In this document: piece by piece, positions 51,220 to 58,832 of the stretch
Layout of the letters: each line of letters starts with the position of its first letter
Position numbering within the stretch: the first letter of the stretch is position 1
Assembly (NCBI GenBank): GCA_963742875.1
Contig: CAVUNO010000017.1
Span: forward strand, 310,001-374,000
Reading direction: 5' to 3'
DNA length: 64,000 nucleotides
DNA from: Bog-532 sp963742875
GTDB taxonomy: Bacteria; Actinomycetota; Actinomycetes; Streptosporangiales; Streptosporangiaceae
Translations under genes and position numbers: made by a program
The notes under the pieces: model-generated
Told to the model about the DNA's origin: nothing
What the model saw: the letters and a program-made list of their open reading frames with translations, nothing else
Database searches by the model: none

Positions 51220-51510
51220 ATGACTTATGGCATCATCCACCAGTTCAAGGGCGGAACCAAGGAGCAGTACGAGACAACAGTCGCGGCCGTGCACCCGAGT
51301 GACGGCACGTTGCCGACCGGTCAGCTCTACCACGCCGCCGGGCCGTCCCCGGACGGCTGGACCATCGTCGCCGTCCACGACTCGAAGGCCAGCTGGGAAA
51401 AGTTCCGTGACTCGGTGCTAATGCCGAACATGCAGCGGGGCATCAAGGGCGGCTTTACCGCACCCCCCGAGGAGACGGGATTCGAGATCGTCACCGAGGT
51501 CAACGCCTGA
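51220..51510 (+). CDS. Small ABM-like (dimeric alpha/beta barrel) protein
   Basis: ATG 51220 (MTYGIIHQFKGGTKEQYETT) has GAAAGG 9 nt upstream. The 96-residue protein reads as one ferredoxin-like barrel: a first strand with HQF, a helix, GQLYHAAGPSPDGWTIVAVH, SKASWEKFRDSVLMPNMQRG, and EETGFEIVTEVNA. Such proteins are monooxygenases of the antibiotic-biosynthesis type or related binders. It follows the dead SARP regulator, which may once have controlled it. Confidence 0.82.
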   Translation: MTYGIIHQFKGGTKEQYETTVAAVHPSDGTLPTGQLYHAAGPSPDGWTIVAVHDSKASWEKFRDSVLMPNMQRGIKGGFTAPPEETGFEIVTEVNA

Positions 51511-51769
51511 CCCTGGCGGTAGCAGCGACCGGCGATGCCGTGGGGGGCCGGCGGGCCCTGAACCCCGCCGCTCACCAGGCGGCGTCGCTTTCGCTGCGCC
51601 TTCGAACCTTAACGCTCCGGGCGCTGCCCTGGCGGAGGTTGTGGTGATCGGCCGACTGCCGGCGGCCCAGGCCTTCTGCGAGACCGTCCAGCGGATAGGC
51701 CCAGGCCGACGTGGAACGGGCGCCATGTCGCTGACGCGGCCGTCGTTCATCCCGGCGTGGCCGGGACGC

Positions 51770-52681
51770 CTATGCTTGCTCTTCCGGCTGACCGGCCTCG
51801 CCGAGCACCACCTGAATGGTCCGTTCGTCGGTACCGCGTATGACCGTCAGTTGCAGAGTGCCGCCGCGGGCCGCCTGGAGGGCGTCAAATAGGTCGTCCA
51901 TGGCGCGGGCCGGCCGGCCTCCGGCCGCCACGATCAGGTCGCCCGGTGCGAGGTTGGCGCGTGCGGCCGGGCTGTCCTCGATGACCGCGCGGATGAGCAG
52001 GCCGTCGGTGTCGGGGAGGCCGACGGCGCGCCGCAGCCGCCTGGCCACGTGCCGAGGAGTGATCGCGATGCCGAGCTTCGGCGGCGTGGCGGTTTCCCCG
52101 CGGGCCAGGGCATCGGCCCGGGCACGCAGTCCCTCATCGGCGGGTATGGCCAGATAGAACCCTTCACCGAGACGGTTGGTGTTGATCCCGAGCAACTGCC
52201 CGCTGGCGTCCAGGACCGGGCCGCCGGAGGAGCCGGGCAGCAGCGGTGCGGTGTGCTCGAGGCTCCCGGTGATGCGCACGCCGCGGGGGCCGCGGAACGT
52301 CCGGTCGACGCCGGAGACGAACCCGAACGTCACCCGCAGCCCGCGCCCGCCCGGGTTGGCCAGGGCGAAGACCGGCGTTCCGATCCCGGCGGACGCGCTG
52401 GCCGCCCAGCCCAGAGCCGGAACCTCACCGGTGTCGGTCTCTATGACCGCAACGTCGGCGTCGATGTCGAGCCCGGCTACCCGCCCGTCGGCGGTCCGGC
52501 CGTCGGCGAAGGTGACCGTCACCTCATCGCGGCGCACGTTGTGCGCGTTGGTCAGCACCCGCCCCTGACCCAGGACGACGCCGGAGCCGACGCCCCACCG
52601 CTGCCCGATGCCCACCACCGAGGCGCCGGCGCCCTCGGCCAACTGAACGATGTGTGCCTGAATCTCGTCGAGGATCGCCAT
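51770..52681 (-). CDS. Trypsin-like serine protease with PDZ domain (HtrA/S1C type), cytoplasmic
   Basis: The 303-residue protein has a trypsin-like domain with GQGRVLTNAHNVRRD (catalytic His about 47), LDIDADVAVIETD (Asp about 75), and PLLPGSSGGPVLDASGQLLG (Ser about 152). A PDZ domain follows (TDGLLIRAVIEDSPAARANL, GDLIVAAGGRPARAMDDLFD). Unlike DegP or HtrA, it has no signal peptide or TM, so it probably works in the cytoplasm. Its start faces the HxlR gene across a 90-bp interval containing a palindrome. Confidence 0.9.
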   Translation of the reverse strand: MAILDEIQAHIVQLAEGAGASVVGIGQRWGVGSGVVLGQGRVLTNAHNVRRDEVTVTFADGRTADGRVAGLDIDADVAVIETDTGEVPALGWAASASAGIGTPVFALANPGGRGLRVTFGFVSGVDRTFRGPRGVRITGSLEHTAPLLPGSSGGPVLDASGQLLGINTNRLGEGFYLAIPADEGLRARADALARGETATPPKLGIAITPRHVARRLRRAVGLPDTDGLLIRAVIEDSPAARANLAPGDLIVAAGGRPARAMDDLFDALQAARGGTLQLTVIRGTDERTIQVVLGEAGQPEEQA

Positions 52682-52702
52682 TGTTCCGCCCCCTTGAGGG
52701 TC

Positions 52703-52734
52703 AGTAGTTACTAGTAACTTGCAACTTACTACTC
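52703..52734. promoter_or_regulatory. Palindromic operator between protease and HxlR genes
   Basis: AGTTACTAGTAACT (52706-52719) is a perfect 14-bp palindrome. A flanking AGTAGT at 52703 is matched by ACTACT at 52729. HxlR proteins commonly bind such sites and regulate themselves and the divergent gene. Confidence 0.6.
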
Positions 52735-52771
52735 ACTACCTGGATGTCAACCCGGCGGCTACGATTGATTC

Positions 52772-53203
52772 ATGGCCCAACAGGAGAACACCTCGTCACC
52801 GCTGGCCGAGGCGCTGGCCAGGGTCGGTGACCGGTGGACACTGCTGGTGGTGGAGGCGCTGCTTCCCGGGCCGCGCCGGTTCAACGATCTGCTCGGCCAG
52901 ATCCCCGGTATCGCGGCGAACATCCTGTCCGAGCGCCTCAAGCGGCTCGAAAGAGATGCGCTGCTGGTGACCCGGCCCTACTCCGAGCGGCCGCCGCGGG
53001 CCGCCTACGAGCTGACCGCCGAGGGCAGGGCGCTGGCCGGGGCGCTCCGGCTGCTGGCGCAATGGGGGGCCGGGCATACCGACCCGGCACAAGCACCCCG
53101 GCACCCCGCGTGCGGCACCCCCATCGAGGCCCGCTGGTACTGTCCGACCTGCGACCAGCTTGTCGACAACGAGCTGGATCACGCCGAGGTGCACTTCGTT
53201 TAG
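52772..53203 (+). CDS. HxlR-family regulator with C-terminal zinc ribbon
   Basis: The 143-residue protein shows the HxlR winged helix: LAEALARVGDRWTLLVVEAL, PRRFNDLLGQIPGIAANILS, ERLKRLERDALL and YELTAEGRALAGAL. The tail ACGTPIEARWYCPTCDQLV holds three cysteines in a CxxC-plus-Cys arrangement and could bind zinc, as seen in a subset of actinobacterial members. It is divergent from the cytoplasmic protease and likely controls both through the palindrome at 52706. Confidence 0.9.
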   Translation: MAQQENTSSPLAEALARVGDRWTLLVVEALLPGPRRFNDLLGQIPGIAANILSERLKRLERDALLVTRPYSERPPRAAYELTAEGRALAGALRLLAQWGAGHTDPAQAPRHPACGTPIEARWYCPTCDQLVDNELDHAEVHFV

Positions 53204-53289
53204 CTGGCCGTGCACATGATCCGGAAGCCCTGTCCGGCAGCGCATATGGTGGATCATCGAACCGCGCCGACGAGCGAGGAGGGATGCCC

Positions 53290-53661
53290 GTGAGCGATAT
53301 CGACCGGCTGGAAGAGGCGGTTAGTGAGTGCCGCGAGATGATCCGCGAAGCCCACGCCGCGACGAAGGATCTTCGCGCCGCGGTGCGTGAGGCGAAGAAA
53401 GAGCTGGGCGCCATGGCGAAGGACGAGGTCGCCGCTCAGATTCAGCTCGAAGTGTCCCGGCAGGTGGAGGAGCTGGGCGAACGGACCAGTGAGGCCGTCA
53501 GCGCCGCCACCCAGAAGGTGATCGCCGAATTCGACCGGTTCGGCGAGTCGTTGCTGGGCAAGGAGACCTACTGGCAGAAGGCGAGCGGCCGGCGTGCGGC
53601 CCAGCGCCCTGACACCGATGTGGTATCGCTGGACGTCCAGCCCAGCGAGGTTAGCGGCTGA
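53290..53661 (+). CDS. Coiled-coil protein of unknown function
   Basis: AGGAGGG (53277-53283) favours GTG 53290 over ATG 53284. The 123-residue protein is almost wholly helical: IDRLEEAVSECREMIREAHA, ATKDLRAAVREAKKELGAMA, VAAQIQLEVSRQVEELGERT, a predicted coiled coil. It ends with a conserved-looking short tail (LLGKETYWQKASG) and a disordered end. Comparable small proteins in actinomycetes are uncharacterised. It is 86 bp after HxlR on the same strand. Confidence 0.65.
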   Translation: MSDIDRLEEAVSECREMIREAHAATKDLRAAVREAKKELGAMAKDEVAAQIQLEVSRQVEELGERTSEAVSAATQKVIAEFDRFGESLLGKETYWQKASGRRAAQRPDTDVVSLDVQPSEVSG

Positions 53662-54006
53662 CACGCCGACAAGACCGATGACTCCCCCCGCTGGAAGTCG
53701 TGCTCGCGCGGCTGTCCGGCGTCCGCCAGACGGCGCGGGCCGGCGCCGGGCCGGAGATCGCGCGGCGAGGCCGGGGCGGCCGTGGCAGCGCGGCACCACC
53801 TGCGGGCATCGTTAAATCAGGAGGCGGTGTGCGCTTCCGTTAGGCAGCGTCGCCGGCAAGATCGGTAGGTGACGTTGATCTCGCTGATTATTGCCGGGAA
53901 GTCGCGCTGGTTGTTGGTGATAAATCGGTCGGCGCCCATGCCCACGGCGCGAGCCCGAGGGCGGCACGTGTAGCACCGATTGCCACCCGGTGCTACCGTG
54001 GTCGGG

Positions 54007-54276
54007 GTGAGCGCTAACCCTGAGATCACGCAGCGCGACTTGCGGACCAGGTTGCGGGAAATCATGGATGCCGTCGAGCACGGGCAGTCATTTACCGTGA
54101 CCCGCGATGGCCACCGCATTGGCGAACTGATTCCGCTGCGGCAACGCCGCCGGTTCGTCTCCCGGCAGGAGTTCATCGCCATGTCGCGCAACGCTCCCGG
54201 TGTCGATCCCGGGGCGTTCCGAGCTGATCAGGACGCTGCGCTCGACCACGAGGCGGCGAGCGCCTATGAGCGGTGA
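54007..54276 (+). CDS. Phd/YefM-type antitoxin
   Basis: GTG 54007 gives 89 residues; TACCGT at 53994-53999 ends 7 nt before it, so a leaderless transcript is likely. The text has the Phd signature: ANPEITQRDLRTRLREIMDA, VEHGQSFTVTRDGHRIGELI, PLRQRRRFVSR. The C-terminus (GAFRADQDAALDHEAASAYE) is the flexible toxin-binding part. Its stop overlaps the start of the VapC toxin by 11 bp, as usual for such operons. It should repress its own promoter and neutralise the toxin. Confidence 0.9.
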   Translation: MSANPEITQRDLRTRLREIMDAVEHGQSFTVTRDGHRIGELIPLRQRRRFVSRQEFIAMSRNAPGVDPGAFRADQDAALDHEAASAYER

Positions 54277-54973
54277 GCGTCCTACGCAGGGCATGCTCGA
54301 TACGAACATCCTGATTTTGCGCGCCTGGATCGATCCCGCAGAACTGCCTGATGAGATGGCAATCAGCGCTATTACGCTGGCGGAATTGTCGGCCGGCCCG
54401 CACGAAGTCCGCCGCAACGACGAGCAAGACAGCTACGACGAACACGCCGAGCGAGCCCGGCGCCTTGAAATCCTGCAACGTGCTGAAAGTGAATTTGACC
54501 CTGTGCCGTTCAGCGCCGAGGCGGCCCGCATCTTCGGCCGCGTAACGGCAGCGGTCATCGCAGCTGGTCGTAAGCCGCGGCGCAGGATCGCCGACATGAT
54601 GATCGCATCGACCGCGATCGCCGAAAGGCTGCCGCTCTACACGACCAACCCCGGTGACTTCGCCGGCCTGGACACCCTCATCCGCACCGTTCCGGTCAAT
54701 CGGCCATCCGTGGTTCAGTGCGCCGTCGATCATGGCCACCCGCGCGACGACCCAGCCGGCACAAGTCCCCGTGCACTAATCGATCAGGAATCAAGAAGCG
54801 CCGGTCACCGAGCCCCACCTAGCGTGACGGTCATGGCTTCCACCCAATCCGTCACCCTCGACGACGTCGGCGTCTCTCCCGACGGCACAGGATCGCACCG
54901 GCTCATGATTGGCAGCGATGCCGGACCATGCACCGACCCGGACGGGTTCGGGTGGGAGACCGCATCGCCCTGA
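54266..54973 (+). CDS. vapC: VapC-type PIN-domain toxin with abnormal C-terminal extension
   Basis: ATG 54266 (MSGERPTQGMLDTNILIL) overlaps the antitoxin gene. The PIN domain has LDTNILI (first Asp), ITLAELSAG (Glu), RRRIADMMIASTAIA (Asp) and YTTNPGDFAGL (Asp/Asn of the end), and VapC proteins normally stop after LIRTVPV (about residue 140). Here the frame continues for about 95 codons, through a copy of a promoter region and the remains of a glyoxalase (GVSPDGTGSH), to TGA 54971. The active site residues are intact, so RNase activity is plausible, but the tail may alter it. Confidence 0.85.
   Translation: MSGERPTQGMLDTNILILRAWIDPAELPDEMAISAITLAELSAGPHEVRRNDEQDSYDEHAERARRLEILQRAESEFDPVPFSAEAARIFGRVTAAVIAAGRKPRRRIADMMIASTAIAERLPLYTTNPGDFAGLDTLIRTVPVNRPSVVQCAVDHGHPRDDPAGTSPRALIDQESRSAGHRAPPSVTVMASTQSVTLDDVGVSPDGTGSHRLMIGSDAGPCTDPDGFGWETASP
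54784..54836 (+). repeat. 53-bp promoter-start repeat, copy 1
   Basis: Forty-six of 53 bases match 55568-55620. Both copies include TAGCST, a 7-nt gap and ATGG, i.e. a leaderless promoter and start. Copy 1 leads into the glyoxalase relic. Confidence 0.85.
54833..54973 (+). pseudogene. VOC/glyoxalase relic (N- and C-terminal ends joined)
   Basis: ATG 54833 reads MASTQSVTLDD, the usual start of actinomycete two-part glyoxalases. It then jumps to VGVSPDGTGSHRLMIGSDAG and PCTDPDGFGWETASP, their C-terminal end. About 150 residues between are missing. The frame is the same as that of the VapC extension, so the relic is now translated as its tail. Confidence 0.7.
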
Positions 54974-55146
54974 GCCGGGCGGCGCGGCACAACTGCACCA
55001 CAGCCATCACATGGGATCACCGCAGTCCGCCACCGCGCCAAACCATGCGGGTCAGGCAAAGTACGACCCGCCCGGTTCGGGCATCGCGGTGGCTACCCCG
55101 GCAGGTAACCCAGGTGCTCGCGGACCTCGAGGAAAGGACTTCCCCG

Positions 55147-55611
55147 ATGTGTCAACCCTCGTGGATGCGCGAACTCGCCCCGGCGCAGCGCCTGAGCGAC
55201 CTCGCGGGGCTGCGCCGGGTCCGGGACCGGATCGACCGGGAGTACGCGCAGCCGCTGGACGTGGAGGCGCTCGCCCGCGGCGCGCACATGTCGGCGGGGC
55301 ACCTCAGCCGCCAGTTCCGGCTGGCCTACGGTGAGTCGCCGTACAGCTATCTGATGACGCGGCGGATCGAGCGCGCGATGGCGCTGCTGCGCCGGGGCGA
55401 CCTCAGCGTCACGGAGGTCTGTTTCGCGGTCGGCTGCTCGTCGCTGGGCACCTTCAGCACTCGGTTCACCGAGCTGGTCGGTGTGCCGCCCAGCACCTAC
55501 CGGAGCCAGACAGCCAGCGCGACGGCCGGGATGCCGCCGTGCGTGGCGAAACAGGTGACCAGGCCGGTCAGGAATCGAGAAGCGCGAGTCACCGAGCCGC
55601 AGCTAGCCTGA
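55147..55611 (+). CDS. AraC-family regulator (HTH domain only)
   Basis: ATG 55147 (MCQPSWMRELAPAQRLSD) has GAGGAAAGGA upstream; longer frames run into the glyoxalase relic. The 154-residue protein has the two AraC HTHs: LDVEALARGAHMSAGHLSRQ with YGESPYSYLMTRRIERAMAL, and DLSVTEVCFAVGCSSLGTFS with RFTELVGVPPSTYR. No ligand domain is present. Such short AraC proteins typically pair with a neighbouring VOC gene, here 6 bp downstream. Confidence 0.9.
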   Translation: MCQPSWMRELAPAQRLSDLAGLRRVRDRIDREYAQPLDVEALARGAHMSAGHLSRQFRLAYGESPYSYLMTRRIERAMALLRRGDLSVTEVCFAVGCSSLGTFSTRFTELVGVPPSTYRSQTASATAGMPPCVAKQVTRPVRNREARVTEPQLA

Positions 55612-55620
55612 CCGTCATGG
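55568..55620 (+). repeat. 53-bp promoter-start repeat, copy 2
   Basis: This copy overlaps the 3' end of the AraC gene and carries TAGCCT (55604-55609), seven bases, then the VOC ATG. Confidence 0.85.
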
Positions 55621-56027
55621 ACATCACCATTCACGCGACCTTCCTGCCGCACAACGACCCGGACGCCTCGCTGGCCTTTTACCGTGACACCCTCGGCTTC
55701 GAGGTCCGCAACGACGTCGGGCAGGGCACGATGCGCTGGATCACGGTCGGCCCGGCCAGCCAGCCCGGCACGTCCATCCTGCTGGCGCCGCCGGCCACCG
55801 ACCCCGGCATCACCGACGACGAGCGCCGCACCATCGCCGAGATGATGGCCAAGGGCACCTACGGCTGGATCCTGCTGGCCACCAAGGACCTCACCGGCAC
55901 CTTCGAGAAGGTGCAGGCCAGCGACGCCGAGGTCGTCCAGGAGCCGACCGAGCAGCCGTACGGCGTTCGCGACTGCGCCTTCCGCGATCCCGCGGGCAAC
56001 CTGATCCGCATCAACGAGATCCGCTGA
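55617..56027 (+). CDS. VOC-family (glyoxalase/bleomycin-resistance) protein
   Basis: ATG 55617 (MDITIHATFLPHNDPDASLA) gives 136 residues. It has the paired beta-alpha-beta-beta-beta modules of the VOC superfamily: FYRDTLGFEVRNDVGQG, TMRWITVGPASQPG, TKDLTGTFEKVQASDAEVVQ, and YGVRDCAFRDPAGNLIRINE with the late Glu metal ligand. It follows the AraC gene, the standard pairing in actinomycetes, where the role is often dioxygenase-like or resistance. It has a leaderless-type promoter within the AraC 3' end. Confidence 0.9.
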   Translation: MDITIHATFLPHNDPDASLAFYRDTLGFEVRNDVGQGTMRWITVGPASQPGTSILLAPPATDPGITDDERRTIAEMMAKGTYGWILLATKDLTGTFEKVQASDAEVVQEPTEQPYGVRDCAFRDPAGNLIRINEIR

Positions 56028-56149
56028 GCGGCGATGCGCCTGACCTGGGGGACCGGCCGGATCTGGTCGCTCAGCCTTCGGTAGAGCCTGCCACGGAGTC
56101 GCTCACCGGGAAGGGCAGGCTGCGCACCTACCTCGGGATCGCGCCTGGC

Positions 56150-57193
56150 GTGGGCAAGACCTACATAATGCTCAAGGACGGACGCGCCCAGCGACGCTGC
56201 GGCGTCGATGCGCTCGTCGCCTACCGGGAGCGCCACGGCCGGGCGGCGACCGCTGCTCAGCTCGCCGATCTTGAAGTACTCCCCACCCGCGCGGTCAGCT
56301 ACCGGGGGGCGAACTTTGAGGAGCTGGACGTCGCCGCGGTTCTTGACCATCACCCGGGGCTGGCCCTGGTCGACGAGCTGGCCCACGCGAACCTGCCCGG
56401 CGAGCGCAACCCGAAGCGCTGGCAGGATGTCGACGAGATGCTGGTCAACGGCATCGACGTCTACACCACCCTCAATGTCGCCAATATCGAATCGCTGGGC
56501 AACCTCGTCGGCCGGATTACCGGCGCGCGCCCGGTCGAACCCGTGCCCGACGCGTTCCTGCGAGCCGGGGAGGTCAGGCTCGTCGACCTTGCGCCCGCGG
56601 CGCTCCGCCGCCGCCTGGCCGAGGGTCTCGTCTTGCCCGAAGAACAGGTGGATACGGCTCTTTCGCACTATTTCCGCTTCGCGAATCTCGCCGCCCTGCA
56701 GGAGCTCGCACAGCTCTGGCTCGATGACTCAGTCCCCGACGCCGCCACGGCGTTCCTGACCGCCCGCGGCGCCAGCGGGCCGGCGAAGACCTCGGTCATC
56801 GTGGTCGGCCTGGAGGGGTCTCCCGCCGACGAATGGCTCATTCGCTACGCTGCCCGTCTCGCCGAGCTGTGCGACGCCAGGCTTCAGGCGGTGCATATTC
56901 GGGCCATGGACAACCTGGACCAGCCGCCGACGGCGCAGCTGGAGGCGGACCGCCGGATGCTTCGCGAGGTACACGGAACGTTGCGTGAGGTCAGGGCCAG
57001 CGACACCGCTTCGGGACTGGTCCAGGCGGCACGCAGCGCCGGCGCCGGTCAGCTCGTGGTCGGGTCACGCCGGCGCTCACGCTGGTCGCGCCTGCTGACC
57101 GGATCCACCGTGGCGGACCAGGTGTGTGGCGCGGCCGGCGATCTGGCCGTCCAGGTCGTGAACGTGGGGCGGCCAAAACAAGGCCAGCGATGA
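56150..57193 (+). CDS. Truncated KdpD-like sensor: KdpD N-terminal domain plus universal-stress domain
   Basis: The frame from GTG 56150 is 347 codons, but homology starts about 12 codons earlier (RLRTYLGIAPGVGKTY, with the KdpD Walker A GVGKT), where no ATG, GTG or TTG is found. The N-terminal part contains ALVDELAHANLPGERNPKRW, DVDEMLVNGIDVYTTLNVAN and LAEGLVLPEEQVDTALSHYF, all KdpD signatures. Residues 215-345 are USP-like (VGLEGSPADEWLIRYAARLA, GAGQLVVGSRRRSRW). The TM region, GAF and histidine kinase of KdpD are absent. It may be a stand-alone potassium-stress protein, or a truncated gene. Confidence 0.72.
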   Translation: MGKTYIMLKDGRAQRRCGVDALVAYRERHGRAATAAQLADLEVLPTRAVSYRGANFEELDVAAVLDHHPGLALVDELAHANLPGERNPKRWQDVDEMLVNGIDVYTTLNVANIESLGNLVGRITGARPVEPVPDAFLRAGEVRLVDLAPAALRRRLAEGLVLPEEQVDTALSHYFRFANLAALQELAQLWLDDSVPDAATAFLTARGASGPAKTSVIVVGLEGSPADEWLIRYAARLAELCDARLQAVHIRAMDNLDQPPTAQLEADRRMLREVHGTLREVRASDTASGLVQAARSAGAGQLVVGSRRRSRWSRLLTGSTVADQVCGAAGDLAVQVVNVGRPKQGQR

Positions 57194-57402
57194 GCGGCGG
57201 CGTGGCCCGGCGCTCAGGTTCGTTCTCCGTCGTGCAGCGAGGGGATTGCAACCGTCGCGCAGGTCGTCGCCGCGGTCCTGGCCGCCGCCCGGCGACCCCT
57301 ATAACCTCCTTGGCGCCCCTGGTTGCCTGGGCAGCGGCCCCCACGGCCCCGCACAGATCCGCTCCGTGGCCGGCCCCTGAGCGGCTCGGGACCGTCGTTC
57401 GG

Positions 57403-58533
57403 TCAGGCGTCCGGACCTGGCTGAGTGTCCTGCTGCAGGCTCGCGACGGGTACCCAGCGCCGGTCGAGGTGGCCGAGTTTCCAGTAGGTGATCGCGGCCG
57501 CCCAGACGACCACGAACAGCCCGGCGATGATGAACCCGGCGCGGTTGATGTCGAAGTTGGCCATGAAATCCCAGAAGCTGCCGTGAATGTGCAGCTCGGC
57601 TGACAGCAGGCCGGTGATCTCGATAGTGCCGATGAGGAAGGCCACGGCGACAGAAAGGCCGGTGATGACGAGGTTGTAGTAGACCTTGCGGACTGGCCGG
57701 GCGAACGCCCACCCGTAGGCGACGTTCATGAAGCACCCGTCGGCGGTGTCGAACAGGGTCATGCCGCCCGCGAACAGCAGCGGCAGGGCGAGCACGGCGT
57801 ACCAGGGCAGGCCCCGGCTGGCCGCGGCGGCGGTGGCGGCCAGCAGCAGCACTTCGGTGGCGGTGTCGAACCCGATGCCGAAGATCAGCCCGACGAAGAA
57901 CATGTGCCACGTCTTGGTGATCGAGCGCATGAACCGGCCGAAGAACCGCCACATCAGGCCACGGGCCTGCAGTTGGCGCTCCAGTCCGGCTTCGTCGAAC
58001 AGGCCCGCCCGCAGGCCCCGGAACACTTTGAGGATCCCGGCCAGGACGACCACGTTGAGCGCGGCGATCAGGTAGAGGAACCCGGCGGCCATGGAGGTGC
58101 CGACCACGCCGCCGATCGTCTCGTACCCGGAGCTCGGATCGACGACGGCCCCGAAGACGGCCTTGGCCGCGAAGCCGAGGCCGAGGCCGACCACGACGAT
58201 GATGGCGGAGTGGCCGAGGGCGAAGAAGAACCCGGTGCCCAGCGGCCGTTTCCCATCGGCCATCAGCTTGCGGGTCGTGTTGTCGATAGCGGAGATGTGG
58301 TCGGCGTCGAAGGCGTGCCGTGCCCCGAGGGTCCAGGCCGTCAGGGCCACACCCAGGCCGATCCCCAAACCGGTGTAGCGGAAGTGGTGCGGCTGGACCG
58401 CGAACGCGAAGATGCCCCACCCCAGCATGTTGAGCGCCAGGATGAACACGGTCATCCCGCTGAGCCGGACCCACTCGGCGGGACTCAGCGCGCTCCGCGC
58501 CGCCCGCAGGCGCCCGGTCATCCGCACGGTCAT
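57403..58533 (-). CDS. HoxN/NicT-family Co(II)/Ni(II) permease
   Basis: ATG 58533 is the working start; AGGGGG abuts it, and GTG 58527 is better spaced. The 376-residue protein has about eight TM helices and the NiCoT signature: LGARHAFDADHISAIDNTTR, FALGHSAIIVVVGLGL, GIGFDTATEVLLLAATAA and GMTLFDTADGCFMNVAYGWA. These His/Asp residues line the metal path. The cobalamin riboswitch upstream argues for cobalt supplied to B12 synthesis. A divergent ArsR-type metal sensor lies beyond the riboswitch. Confidence 0.92.
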   Translation of the reverse strand: MTVRMTGRLRAARSALSPAEWVRLSGMTVFILALNMLGWGIFAFAVQPHHFRYTGLGIGLGVALTAWTLGARHAFDADHISAIDNTTRKLMADGKRPLGTGFFFALGHSAIIVVVGLGLGFAAKAVFGAVVDPSSGYETIGGVVGTSMAAGFLYLIAALNVVVLAGILKVFRGLRAGLFDEAGLERQLQARGLMWRFFGRFMRSITKTWHMFFVGLIFGIGFDTATEVLLLAATAAAASRGLPWYAVLALPLLFAGGMTLFDTADGCFMNVAYGWAFARPVRKVYYNLVITGLSVAVAFLIGTIEITGLLSAELHIHGSFWDFMANFDINRAGFIIAGLFVVVWAAAITYWKLGHLDRRWVPVASLQQDTQPGPDA

Positions 58534-58609
58534 CCCCCTGGTGGTGGCCGGAGGACGAAGAGAGCCCTTGCGGGAACGCACCCTGGTGCGGCGCCCGCAC
58601 GAACCGCCC

Positions 58610-58735
58610 TTCCTCCGAGGACTGGCTTCGCGGGCAGCACGGCCCAGGCGACCGGACTCGTCCTCCCGAAGGGGCTTTACCGTTGCGGGACAGTGCCGGG
58701 CTCTCACCGGACTTCGCTGAGCTGCCTGCCATCAC
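58610..58735 (-). ncRNA. Cobalamin (B12) riboswitch
   Basis: On the minus strand the conserved blocks appear in order: CCGGTGAGAGCCCGGC (58710-58695), CCCGCAACGGTAA (58689-58677), and the B12 box GAGTCCGGTCGCCTG (58659-58645). The box is about 110 nt before the permease start. A GC-rich region (GCACCAGGGTGC) lies between the box and the start and could form the regulatory hairpin. This riboswitch class represses genes when adenosylcobalamin is plentiful. Confidence 0.85.
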
Positions 58736-58790
58736 GGCCGGCGGGGCCGCGACATACGGAACCTATAGGCTCCGCCGTCACGCCGTCAAG

Positions 58791-58808
58791 GCTGATCAGA
58801 TGATCAGC
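58791..58808. promoter_or_regulatory. 18-bp perfect dyad, candidate ArsR operator
   Basis: GCTGATCA and TGATCAGC are separated by GA, giving an 18-bp palindrome 24 bp before the GTG of the ArsR gene. It lies between the sensor and the riboswitch-controlled permease. Confidence 0.6.
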
Positions 58809-58832
58809 TATTGGCTATGGCAGACTGTCCGC

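Noticed and set aside
57124..57603. Plus-strand frame overlapping the KdpD-like end and the permease end
   Set aside because: It is a shadow of both genes with no independent signal.
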